A stretch of 64,000 bases of DNA from Clavelina lepadiformis. Its lineage: Eukaryota > Chordata > Ascidiacea > Aplousobranchia > Clavelinidae. The position numbers and the translations under genes were made by a program. Below, one piece after another: positions 48,559 to 58,739 of this stretch. The stretch is taken from positions 1,426,001-1,490,000 of the forward strand of contig NC_135242.1 of the NCBI RefSeq assembly GCF_947623445.1, in the 5' to 3' direction. Numbering within the stretch: the first letter of the stretch is position 1; every line of letters starts with the position of its first letter. The notes beneath the pieces were generated by a model. That model did no database searches. It was not told where the DNA came from and was given only the letters and a program-made list of their open reading frames with translations.

Positions 48559-50103
48559 ATGGAGTGTCATCCAGTTAATACACATATTGATTTCTTTTTA
48601 AAAGAAATCAGTGATTTGATATCACAAGAATTCAAATCAATGCGACAGGATATGAAGATAGAATTTGCAAAAGTGCAAGAAAATATGGAAGATATGGTTT
48701 CAAAGATTCTGGCAGAAACAAAGAAGGATGAAACCATAAACAATGCAATACAGATTAAAAAAGCGTCACGAGCATTAGATGTAAAATCTGACACGAGCAT
48801 ATGTATTAAAGAAGTTTATTCTCAAAATGCATCAGTTTTTCCTCTTGTTGATGCTATCAAAGAAGAACCTTTGCTGTTGCAGCATTGGGAGGTTTCTGAA
48901 ATGAATGACCCAAGTATGTCCATGTCAAATAAGTTTTCTCATCAATCGGAGATTGGAATAAATGCCGTAGTTAAAACTGTTGAACCCCAAACCTGTATTG
49001 AAGAAGATCATTCTGAAAAGGCATCAATTTATCCTCAATTTGATGCTATCAAAAAAGAACCTTTGTTGTTGCAGCATTGGGAGGATTCTGAAACGAATGA
49101 CGCAAGTATGTCCATGTCAAATAAGTTTTCTCATCAATCGGAGATTGGAGTAAATGCCGTAGTTCAAACTGTTGACCCCCAAACCTGTATTGTAGAAGAT
49201 CATTCTAGAAAGACATCAGTTTGTCCTCATTTTGATATTATTGAAGACAAACTTTTGTTGTTGCAAAAATATACAGTTTTACAGACTGAGATTGATGACC
49301 CAAATACATCCATGTTAAATAAATTTCCTCCTCAATCAAATATTGGAGTGAGTGCCACGGTCAAAATTGATAAACCACAAAGCTGTGTTGCAAGAAACTC
49401 AGATGAAGAATGCAGCTATTCTGTAAAGATGTTTCTCAATAAATCTACTGCAAGTGAAAGAATTAATGCTCGCAAAGTTGATGCTCAGTTGCTTGTTGGA
49501 AAAAACAAAGAAAAGCAATTTTCTTGCAAATTTTGTGATAAATCATTTAAATACAAAGCACACATTAAAGTTCATCTAAGAACTCACACAGGTGAGCGAC
49601 CTTATCAATGCCAAGTTTGTCACAAGTCATTTATCCAAAATGGCAGTTTGCAAACTCATATGAGAATCCACACTGGAGAGCGACCTTATAAATGTGATGT
49701 GTGCCACAAGTCATTTTCCATTAAAAGCAGTTTAAAAACTCATATGAGAACTCACACTGGAGAGCGACCTTATATATGTGATGTGTGCTACAAGTCATTT
49801 TCCAGTAGCAGCAATTTGAAAAGTCATATGAGAACCCACACTGGAGAACAACCTTATCAATGCGATGTGTGCCACAAGTCATTTTCCGTTAGCAACAGTT
49901 TAAAAGATCATGTCAGAACTCACACAGGTGAGCGTCCCTATCAATGCCAGGTGTGCCACAAGTTATTTACCCAAAGCAACACTTTAAAAAATCATATGAG
50001 AATCCACACTGGTGAACGACCTTATCAATGCCAGGTGTGCCACAAGTCATTTACCCAAAGCCACAGTTTAAGACATCATATGAGAATCCACAATGGAAAG
50101 TGA
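48559..50103 (+). CDS. Tandem C2H2 zinc-finger protein B (seven fingers, intact)
   Basis: 514 aa from the ATG of MECHPVNTHIDFF; the frame extends further upstream but without an ATG. Residues 1-60 are the family leader with a probable coiled coil ([16 protein letters not shown]). Residues 83-270 hold three tandem versions of the acidic module: [28 protein letters not shown] and a diverged IEDKLLLLQKY, the first two each followed by SMSMSNKFSHQSEIG. Residues 321-514 are seven C2H2 fingers joined by TGERPY linkers, the spacing of sequence-specific DNA-binding arrays. Presumed nuclear regulator; targets unknown. A TGA in the linker ends it where paralogs read CGA, and finger-like sequence (CHVCHKSITDDRNLKRH) continues past the stop to about 50215, so the array was once longer. 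Confidence 0.88.
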   Translation: MECHPVNTHIDFFLKEISDLISQEFKSMRQDMKIEFAKVQENMEDMVSKILAETKKDETINNAIQIKKASRALDVKSDTSICIKEVYSQNASVFPLVDAIKEEPLLLQHWEVSEMNDPSMSMSNKFSHQSEIGINAVVKTVEPQTCIEEDHSEKASIYPQFDAIKKEPLLLQHWEDSETNDASMSMSNKFSHQSEIGVNAVVQTVDPQTCIVEDHSRKTSVCPHFDIIEDKLLLLQKYTVLQTEIDDPNTSMLNKFPPQSNIGVSATVKIDKPQSCVARNSDEECSYSVKMFLNKSTASERINARKVDAQLLVGKNKEKQFSCKFCDKSFKYKAHIKVHLRTHTGERPYQCQVCHKSFIQNGSLQTHMRIHTGERPYKCDVCHKSFSIKSSLKTHMRTHTGERPYICDVCYKSFSSSSNLKSHMRTHTGEQPYQCDVCHKSFSVSNSLKDHVRTHTGERPYQCQVCHKLFTQSNTLKNHMRIHTGERPYQCQVCHKSFTQSHSLRHHMRIHNGK

Positions 50104-51003
50104 CCTTATCAATGCCATGTGTGTCACAAGTCTATCACCGATGACCGCAATTTAAAACGTCATGTGAGAATCCACATTGGTGAACGACTTTATCACTGCC
50201 AGGTGTGTGAACATTTTGTTTGTCTTTTCCCTTGAAATCTTTAGCAATATGATAAAGTAATGTCTAGAAGCATTGTTTGTGAGGACATTTTATCGCATCT
50301 CGCTGAAGCATTGTTTACATTAAAACGATTCTTTAACCAGGTTGAAAACTCAACCAAGCGAGGCAATTCGAAACGTTATTAATCATCATTAAATTCAACA
50401 ATGATATCATAAACGAAATTGTTGAAACGGTTCGAACAGTTTTCACTAGTACAAATACTATGATATGATGATCTGAAGTGAACCTAAAACGTTTCAATCA
50501 AATCAATGGTCATTGATCAGTGATTTTCATCATCACATCAAACAGACTTTAACAATTAATTCGGATATAACTTTCCTAAATGTGTTGCTCTAATATTTTT
50601 AAGTGATTTGAGCACTATTTATGGTGTTCCAAATTTGGGTTAGTTTAGGTGAAACTGGTGTGTAATGTCATTTAAGATGATTTCATGTGTTTTACATGTT
50701 GAAACTATGCAGAAGTCTTTAGAAACATTCTTTCAAAGCAACAGGGAATCTTTTGTTTTCAGTAATACCAGCACCTGAGTTGTGTGCACTGCCAGACATG
50801 AGTGTATGTATTTGTTATTGCTGCAATGATCTCATTCGTTCTACTGACTTATATTTATCTCTTATACTTTTTGTCTTGGGATTAGGCAAAGGTTTTTCCT
50901 GATTACAAATTCGAATTCCGATTAGTTGCAAAGTGTCCAAGGCATGATTTATAAATTTGACAATTTTAATGTTTTATCGCTGTTTTTTCATTTTGCGGCA
51001 GTT
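50104..51003. other. 3' flank of copy B and orphan 5' module
   Basis: It includes one to two relic fingers directly after the stop of copy B. The shared 3' block (GTCTAGAAGCATTG..., CATCTCGCTGA) follows, then a copy of the family 5' module at 50500-50760. No zinc-finger gene follows this module, implying deletion of a unit. Confidence 0.6.
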
Positions 51004-53357
51004 AACATGCTGTTATGGGTTTTTCTTTTTATGTGTTGTTATGTTTTTTAAATTCCATTCACAAAATTTGTAAATAATCATAATTCAAGATAACCATTGT
51101 CTTTTTGTATGTACAGGTGGATGCAGAAATGAATTAGATTTATTGAGTGTTTTGTTTGAAAATAGAGACAATGTTTGCCATAATCGGCAATTCAATGAAA
51201 TCGCTGTGTCTTACTTTGTGAACAATGCACCCATCTCAATCAACTGCATTTGCTGTGGAAAAATAAAAATGTGAATCGTGTCTGGGTTTGCTTTAAATCA
51301 ACCTATCCACAGCTCCTAAGTGAAGAACAAGGAGATTGTAATGATCATGACCATTCGGTATCTAACTGTTTGTAGATCAGCGCTTCATACCAATGGGTCA
51401 GTAAGCATGCCAAAATGTGACAATTATTAAGTAGGATTTGTAGGCTATTGTAAACACATTTTTTGATAATAGGTTATTTTAATTGGACTTGTCTGTAATA
51501 TTTGACTAAATATTATATCAGCAGTGGTGTATGTAGAAAGTTTTTTTCGAGCATTTGCATAAAATCATGTAATGACAGATTACGATAAATGCAGTTTCAA
51601 TAAAAACAAGCCTTTGAAGAGAAAACTATGGAGCAGCATGCACATGTGATGAAACTTAAAAATTTTGATAAACTTTTCCCATCACTTGAATGCTTTCGGC
51701 TGACGGCGCAAGCATTAGATCAACTAGAGTTCAGCTATCTAGTTCAGTGAATCTAGACACGAGATTAGCGATAAAATTGTCCAAAATCGGGATAAGTATT
51801 CCAATTTGCTAATAATTATAATTGCTTAGAACTTAAGAAAAGCTGAACTGACACAGCATTTCAGTAGACATAATTGTTAATTCATAATTGTGACATAACG
51901 CTTTTGTTCTTGTTCTCATTCTGGAGATCTTTGTGATGTCATTAAAATGTATCAATACATCATGCATGAAAATTAAATAAGTTTCATTCATTTAAACAAG
52001 AGTTTTCGTAAGCTTTTGCTTGCTTTGTCAGATTTAAAACGTAGGCAAAAATATTTTCGAAATAAATACTCAAGTGTCCATAACGTAATGTCAAATCCAT
52101 AGCGACGTAATAGATAAATAAAGAAAATCATCCACGTAACCAAACTGCTCGAATTGATGCAATTTGATAGAGGATATGACACAAAGGATAGGTATTCAGA
52201 AATTATCAAATATAATTATAAAAAAATCTAAATAATAGATCTAATCTAAATCTAATTAAATCAAACATATGATTTGGTCCAGACAAGAGGCTGGGAAATT
52301 TGAGAGAGGACTTTGGGAGTTTGAAACTGGGAAGTTTAACCAAACCCCAGTGCAGAAATCTAAATTAGTAAGCACCACAAAACAATTGTCCGCAAAATGG
52401 TGGTCCCCAAAGTGAAAAAAGTTGAAAGCACTGCTTTAGATGATCCCGGGGACAATTTTGCCCCCAACAGAAATTTACATTAATAAGTGATTTCAAGTGA
52501 TATTGGAAAACCCATTTTCAGATACTTGGAGAAGACAACAAGACAAGTATTTTTTGCCAGGTTTGTTGTAAATCATTCTCACAAACCCGTTCTTTAATCA
52601 TAATTGTGATCAAACACATTTTCATGATACCAAAGGATTGCGCATACTATCACCTTGAAGAAGTTTTTCATTATGGTGTTCTAAATGTTTTAACTGTGGT
52701 GTGTCGCATCACGACAAGGTGAAATAGAATGCATCAATGCAACCACCTAAAACGTTTCAATCACATCAATGGTCATTGATCAGTAATTTCAACATCACAT
52801 CAAACAGACTTTAACAATTAATTTGCATATAACTTTCCTAAATATGTTGCTCTAAGATTTTTAAGTGATTTGAGCACTTTTTATGGTGTGTGCCAATTGT
52901 GGGTTAGTTTAGATCAAATTGGTGTGTATTGTCATTTAAGATGATTTTGTGTGTTTTACATGTTGAAACTATGCAGAAGTCTGTAGAAACATTCTTTCAA
53001 AGCAACAGGGAACCTTTTTGATTTTTATTTTTGTATGTGACAATTACTGCTGTTCTTTACTTTGTAGTATATTTAGAAAAAATTTGTTTAGATTTATTAT
53101 TTTTATTCCAACAGTTTTGGTTACACATTATCAGTTTTCCTCTATCAAGAAAATTTTGAGATATTTTAAGTTCTTTTCAGCAAATGGGTTATAAAGTTGT
53201 ATGACAATCAGGCAATGGATTGTCAACCATTTGGTATGCAAGTTGACGTTTTGTTAAAAGCAATCAGTGACATGATTTCACAAGAATTTAAATCAATGCG
53301 ACAAGATATGAGGAAGGAATTTGTAAAAATGCAAGAAAGCATGGAAGATATGATTTC
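51004..53357 (+). repeat. Segmental duplication, right copy
   Basis: Counterpart of 44304-46630, same orientation and order, ending in the leader of copy C. Copies differ by scattered substitutions and small indels, for example an extra segment near 51745-51795 and at 52550-52610. Confidence 0.85.
52275..52440. mobile_element. hAT-like terminal fragment (right copy)
   Basis: Minus-strand reading gives CAGTGCTTTCAACTTTTTTC then ACTTTGGGGACCACCATTTTG, closer to the common hAT terminus than the left copy at 45590-45745. No second terminus or coding sequence was located. Confidence 0.38.
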
Positions 53358-53600
53358 ATGGAAGATAACTATTTTGAAAGGGTCTTTGTACAAAAACTTA
53401 GCCTTCTTTGTACAAAAACTTCTTTGTACAAAAACATTTACAAACGATTCAATCAGATGCCGCATCTATTTTTTTGGGTTTTATTTGTCCACTTTGATCA
53501 ATAACTTTGTATGTTTCATGAAACATAAAATTGCACTATGTGGTTGTTTTTTGGCAAATGGGTTGTTTTTTCAGAAAGTTTATCAATGCTAGGTGTGTGA
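53215..53600 (+). pseudogene. Tandem zinc-finger copy C, leader only
   Basis: MDCQPFGMQVDVLLKAISDM and the coil through ESMEDMIS are in frame. At about 53358 the sequence jumps directly to the family's 3' flank (TTTTGAAAGGGTCTTTG..., matching about 57415 onward). The acidic module and all fingers are therefore deleted. The frame runs on for some 80 unrelated codons. Confidence 0.85.
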
Positions 53601-53805
53601 AAAGTCATTTACTCCAACCAGCAATTTGAAAACTCATGATAACTCACACCGAAGAGCAACCTTATCAATGCCAGGCGTGTCACTTGTCATTAACCAGAAG
53701 AATGGATTTGCAAGATCATACGACTACCAAATATAGCACCATCAAACCATGGAGTGTCATCCAGATAATATGCGAGTTGATGTTTTATGGAAAGCAATCA
53801 TTGAT
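53600..53805 (+). pseudogene. Relic finger and leader fragment, interrupted by an element
   Basis: Remnant finger text (CEKSFTPTSNLKTH in a broken frame) is followed at 53751 by MECHPDNMRVDVLWKAI. It is cut at 53805 by the inserted element and resumes at 55427 with ISVEFKPMRFDMQMEEKQETETMNIA. Rejoining the flanks gives the sequence expected from the uninterrupted fragments elsewhere. Confidence 0.75.
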
Positions 53806-55426
53806 CACCGTGTTACACAATTTTTGTTCCCGTGTTCTAATTGATATTTCTTGATCTCTCTCACCTAGAAACTTCCAAAAATCAATATAGTTCATTCCAA
53901 ACATTGATTTTGTGGTTAGGAGAGTAATTTTTTTTGAATTTGCTGGTATGTGCAATATTTTGCATGGTTATACTGATTTACCCTATAGGAAATGGATATT
54001 TACCAAACTGTCTTTGATCGCTGTGAGTCCATTTTTAATCGCTTGCCATCGACTAAGAAGTTATATTCTATCAATGTATTTACTAAATATTCTGATGCGT
54101 TAGTTGTAGGCTATCGATTGCTTTTCCGCAAAGCAAATTACAGCCAACTTTTGGCTATTTTTCTGTCTGGCAAAGGGTTAATTCTGAGTTTGCATAATAA
54201 CAGGCAACGAATTAGAATTTTTGTTATTAAAATCAAATCACAAAGCACAGGCATTTGGTACATGGGAATTTGCACATTAATGTATTAACTGTATCCGAAT
54301 CAATACCATCATTAAATGTTAAATGCAAAACTAAATAAATATTTCAGGCTAAAACAGTTCAAGTATAAAATCAGTTAAAAATGGGATGTTTTGCGGGATT
54401 TTCTTTTGTACTCTACATCACTTTCCCGCATCAAGGCCCTGACATAATCTCCCATCATGCTTTCATTATATTGCCCTTGGTATCTCCTTTCAAAATCTTT
54501 TATGTCTTGATGGAATCGCTCCCCTTGTTCTTCTGAATAAGCTCCCATATTGTCTTTAAACTCGTCCAAGTGAGCATCAAGCATATGTACTTTCATGGAC
54601 ATTCTGCACCCCATGTTTCCATACAACTTTACCAAATTGGCAACGAGTTCGGCATAGTTATCTTCCTTGTTATTGCCCAAGAACCCATTCACCACATCTG
54701 CAAAGCTATCCCAAGCCTTCTTTTCAACATCATTAAGCATTTGGATAAAATCATTCGACTTGAGAATCTTTTTAATTTGTGGTCCAATAAATACACCAGC
54801 TTTTACTTTAGTTTCTGATAGTTCAGGAAACAAGTTCTTGAGAAACTGGAATGCGTCACCACCTTTATCCAATGCTTTCACAAATTGCTTTATAAGCCCA
54901 AGTTTTATGTGAAGGGGAGGAATAAGCACTTTGTTTGGGTTAATCAACCGAGTTTGCTTTACGTTTTTCTCTCCAACAACAAATTCGTTTCGTTTTGGCC
55001 ATATTTGCTTTTTGTAGTGTTCTGTGGTAGCCCTACTATCCCAAAGGCAAAGGTGGCAAGGATACTTGGTGAACCCCCCTTGCAAACCTATCAAAAACGC
55101 TACCATTTTAAAGTCCCCAATTACTTCCCAGTTATATTGATCGTACTTTAAAGCATTCAACGAAGTCTTAACATTCTCATAGTTTTCTTTCAGGTGGACT
55201 GAATGAGCAAATATTGCAGAGTATATTAACATCCATCTTGGATGCTCTTTAGCCATATCTTTGATATCTTTTCTCAAAAATATTGCGATTTTAGAATTTC
55301 AGTCTCTAAACCACAAAAACAAAGTTTGTATGAAATAAAGTTGATTTTCGACACTTACTGGTCCTAAGCAATAAGGAAAAATTGATTAGAACCTGGGAAC
55401 AAAAATTTTTTTTTTGTTACATTGTG
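53806..55426 (-). mobile_element. 1.6-kb inverted-repeat DNA element, unnamed family
   Basis: Ends are imperfect inverted repeats of about 40 bp: left CACCGTGTTACACAATTTTTG then TTCCCGTGTTCTAATTGAT, and right, read inward, CACAATGTAAC, a poly-A run, then TTTTTGTTCCCAGGTTCTAATC. The flanking leader fragment is continuous across the insertion with no clear target-site duplication. The minus strand encodes the 300-aa protein at 54375-55277. Insertion postdates spread of the leader fragments. Confidence 0.72.
54375..55277 (-). CDS. Transposase-like protein of an uncharacterised family (partial)
   Basis: A 300-codon frame inside the inverted-repeat element. Blocks: FAHSVHLKENYENVKTSL, GDFKMVAFLIGLQGG, KYPCHLCLWDSRATTEHY (C-x2-C), LIPPLHIKLGLIKQFVKALDK, GVFIGPQIKKIL, FLGNNKEDNY, MGCRMSMKVHMLDAHLDEF, and EEQGERFHQDIKDFERRYQG. 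I recognise these as a protein family found repeatedly, usually unannotated, in cnidarian, arthropod and other animal genomes, where longer versions carry an extra N-terminal part. Here the first 20 residues (MRKDIKDMAKEHPRWM) do not fit that part, so this copy is probably shortened or internally deleted. The pattern of repeated copies suggests a DDE or RNase H-like transposase, but I cannot place acidic catalytic residues with certainty. Confidence 0.6.
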   Translation of the reverse strand: MRKDIKDMAKEHPRWMLIYSAIFAHSVHLKENYENVKTSLNALKYDQYNWEVIGDFKMVAFLIGLQGGFTKYPCHLCLWDSRATTEHYKKQIWPKRNEFVVGEKNVKQTRLINPNKVLIPPLHIKLGLIKQFVKALDKGGDAFQFLKNLFPELSETKVKAGVFIGPQIKKILKSNDFIQMLNDVEKKAWDSFADVVNGFLGNNKEDNYAELVANLVKLYGNMGCRMSMKVHMLDAHLDEFKDNMGAYSEEQGERFHQDIKDFERRYQGQYNESMMGDYVRALMRESDVEYKRKSRKTSHF

Positions 55427-55921
55427 TATGATATCAGTAGAATTCAAACCAATGCGATTCGATATGCAGATGGAAGAAAAACAGGAAACTGAAACCATGA
55501 ACATTGCAAAGTCCCATCGAAGAAGCATCATTACTATTAGTGCATGATATATAATACTATCACATTATGATATGAACATCTCTTTATGGTGTGTGCCAAT
55601 TTTTGTTAGTTTAGGTCAAACTGGTGAGTGGTGTGTAATATCATTTAAGATGAACTCGTGTGTTTTACATGTTGAAACTATGCAGAAGTCTTTATAAACA
55701 TTCATTTAAAACAACAAGGACTCTTTCGTTTTTGTATGTGACAGTCACTGCTCTTCTTTACTTTGTAGTAAAATTTGAAAAAAATTATTTAGATTGATTA
55801 TTTTTATTCCAACACTTTTGGTTACATAATATCAGTTTTCCGAAATCAAGAAAATCATCAAATATTTGTCGTTTTTTATTCAGCAAATAGGTTATCCGTT
55901 GTATAATGAATAAATCAGACA
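55427..55921 (+). other. Resumed leader fragment and partial 5' module
   Basis: The first 110 bp complete the leader fragment interrupted at 53805. From about 55560 a shortened copy of the family 5' module runs to the pyrimidine-CAG at about 55880, just before the leader ATG of copy D. Confidence 0.65.
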
Positions 55922-57330
55922 ATGGAGTGTCATCCAGTTGGTATGCAAGTTGACGTTTTATTAAAAGCAATCAGTGATATGATTTCACAAGAATTTAAAT
56001 CAATGCGACAAGATATGAAGAAGGAATTTGTAAAAATGCAAGAAAACATGGAAGATGTGATTTCAACGCTTCTTGCAGATATAAAGAAAACTGAAACCAT
56101 GAACAAGCAATGCCAGTTGAAGAAACATCGCAAACAACAGTTGTAAAATCTGATATCAGCCTTAATATTGAGGAAGTTTATTCTGAAAAGACACCAGTCT
56201 TTTCTCTTGTTGAAGTTATCAAAGAAGAACCTTTGCTGTTGGAAGAATATGAGGTTTCACAGACTGAGATTGATGACCCAAATATATCCATATTCAATAG
56301 ATTTCCTCCTCAATCAGATATTGGAGTGAATGCCACAGTCAAAATTGTTAAACCACAAAACTGTGTTGCAAGAAACTCAGATGAAGAATGTAGCGATTCT
56401 GTAAAGATGTTTCTCAATAAATCTACTGCAAGTGAAAGAATTAATGCTTGCAAAGTTGATGCTCAGTTGCTTGTTGGAAAAAACTAAGAAAAGCATTTTT
56501 CTTGCAAATTTTGTGATAAATCATTGAAATACAAAACACACATGAAAGTTCATCTAAGAACTCACACAGGTGAGCGACCGTATCAATGCCGGGTGTGTGA
56601 AATGTCATTTTCCGTTAGCAGCAGATTGAAAGGTCATATGAGAATTCACAATGGAGAGCGACCTTATCAATGCGATGTGTGCCACAAGTCATTTTGCGTT
56701 AGCAGTAATTTGAAAACTCATATGAGAATTCACACGGGTGAGCGACCTTATCAGTGCCAGGTGTGTGAAAAGTCATTTTCCGTTAACAGCAGATTGAAAA
56801 CTCATATGAGAACTCACACAGGAAAACAACCTTATCAATGTGATGTGTGCCACAAGTCATTTTCCATTAGCAGCAGTTTGAAAGTTCATAGAAGAACTCA
56901 CACTGGAGAGCGACCTTATCAATGCCAGGTGTGTCACAAGTCATTTACCCAAAACAACCATTTAAAAGATCACTTGAGAATCCACACTGGAGAGAGTAAT
57001 TTTCAATGCGATGTGTGCCACAAGTCATTTAAAGTTAGCAACAGTTTGAAAGCTCATATGAGAACTCACACTGAAGAGCGACCTTATCAATGCGATGTGT
57101 GTCACAAGTCCTTCACACAAAGCAGCAGTTTAAAAGCTCATATGGTTATCCATACTGGAGAGCGACCTTATCAATGCTAGGTGTACCACAAGTCGTTTTC
57201 CGAAAGCAGCAGTTTGAAAGTTCATATAAGAACTCACACTAGAGAGCGACCCTATCATTGCCATATTTGTCAAAAGTCATCTTCCCAATAGAGAATTTTG
57301 CGGAGTCATGAAACTATTCACACTGGAAAG
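55922..57330 (+). pseudogene. Tandem zinc-finger copy D, long finger array, broken leader
   Basis: MECHPVGMQVDVLL and the coil are intact. A one-base deletion near 56106 (AACAAGCAATG where others read AACAATGCAATG) shifts the frame before the acidic module, and a TAA at about 56486 replaces a Lys codon just before the first finger. After that, an open frame from 56524 to 57180 encodes the end of finger 1 and seven further fingers with TGERPY linkers, stopped by TAG in place of a Gln codon. Two or more degenerate fingers follow to 57330. The finger part could still be translated from an internal start, but a pseudogene is more likely. Confidence 0.82.
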
Positions 57331-57609
57331 CAAAGTTTATTTTTGGTCAAAAGTCATTTACGTTGAAATGATAATTTTTAACTCATATTAAAACTCACAT
57401 TGGGGCAATGTAAATATTTTGAAAAGGTGTTTGGACAAAGGCTTAGCCTTAAAAAACATTTACAAACCATTCATGCAGATGCTGCATCCATTTTTTTGTG
57501 TTTTTTTTTGTCCACTTTTACATGTTTTATCAATAACTTTTACATGTTTCATGAGACATAAAATTGCACTATGTTTTTGGGAAATAGGTTGTTTTTACCG
57601 GAAGTTTGT

Positions 57610-58030
57610 CAATGCTAGCTGTGTGAAATGTCATTTACCCAAACCAGCAATTTGAAAACTCATATGATAACTCACATTGAAGAGCAACCTTATCAATGCC
57701 AGGCGTGTCACTTGTCATTAACCAGAAGTACCTACCGATTTGCAAAATCATACGACTACTTAATATAGCACCATCAAACCATAGAGTGTCATCCAGATTA
57801 TAAGCTGGTTGATGTTTTATCCAAAGCAATCAGTGATATGATATCACAAGAATCCAAATCAATGCGATTGGATATGCAGATGGAAGTAACAAAGGAAACT
57901 GAAACCATGAACCATGCAATGTCCCACCGAAGAAACATCACTATCATTTATGTCAGATCACAAATATATGTTTTCCCAAAACTACCATTACCGTTATGCG
58001 TTGGATTTTTTTTGTCTTTTTCCTTGAAAT
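57610..58030 (+). pseudogene. Relic finger and leader fragment
   Basis: FTQTSNLKTHMITHIEEQPY and CQACHLSLTRST (finger relics) are followed by the divergent leader ECHPDYKLVDVLSKAISDMI, SQESKSMRLDMQMEV, KETETMNHAMS and the shared VFPKLPLPL tail. It is the same arrangement as near 47848 and 63641. Confidence 0.7.
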
Positions 58031-58739
58031 CTTTAGCAGTATGACAAAGTAATGTCTAGAAGGACTGTGTGTGAGGAGATTTTTTCTTATTACACTGAGG
58101 GATTGTTTATATCAAAACCATTATTTAACCAGGTTGAAAACTCAACCAAGCAAGGCAATTTGAAACGTTTTTGATCATCATTAAATTAAACAATGATATC
58201 ATAAACGAAACTGTTGAAGCGGTTGGAATAGTTTTCACTAGTACAAATACTATGATATGAAGATCTGAAGTGAAGCTAAAACGTTTCAATCAAATCAATG
58301 GTCATTGATCAGTGATTTACAACATCACATCAAACAGACTTTAACATTTAATTCGGATATAACTTTCCTAAATATGTTGCTCTAAGATTTTTAAGTGATT
58401 TGAGCTTTGTTTATGGTGTGCCAATTGTGGGTTAGTTTAGATCAAACTGGTGTGTATTGTCATTTAAGATAATTTCATGTGTTTTACATGTTGGAACTAT
58501 GCTGAAGTCTTTAGAAACATTCTTTCAAAGCAACAGGAAATCTTTTCGTTTTTCTATGTGACAGTCACTGCTTTTCTTTACTTTGTAGTAAATTTAGAGA
58601 AAATTATTTAGATTTACTATTTTTATTCCAACTGTTTTGGTTACATATTATCAGTTTTTCTCTATCAAGAAAATCATCAAATATTTTAAGTTTTTTTTTC
58701 AGCAAATAGGTTATAAAGTTGTATGATAATAATCAGACA

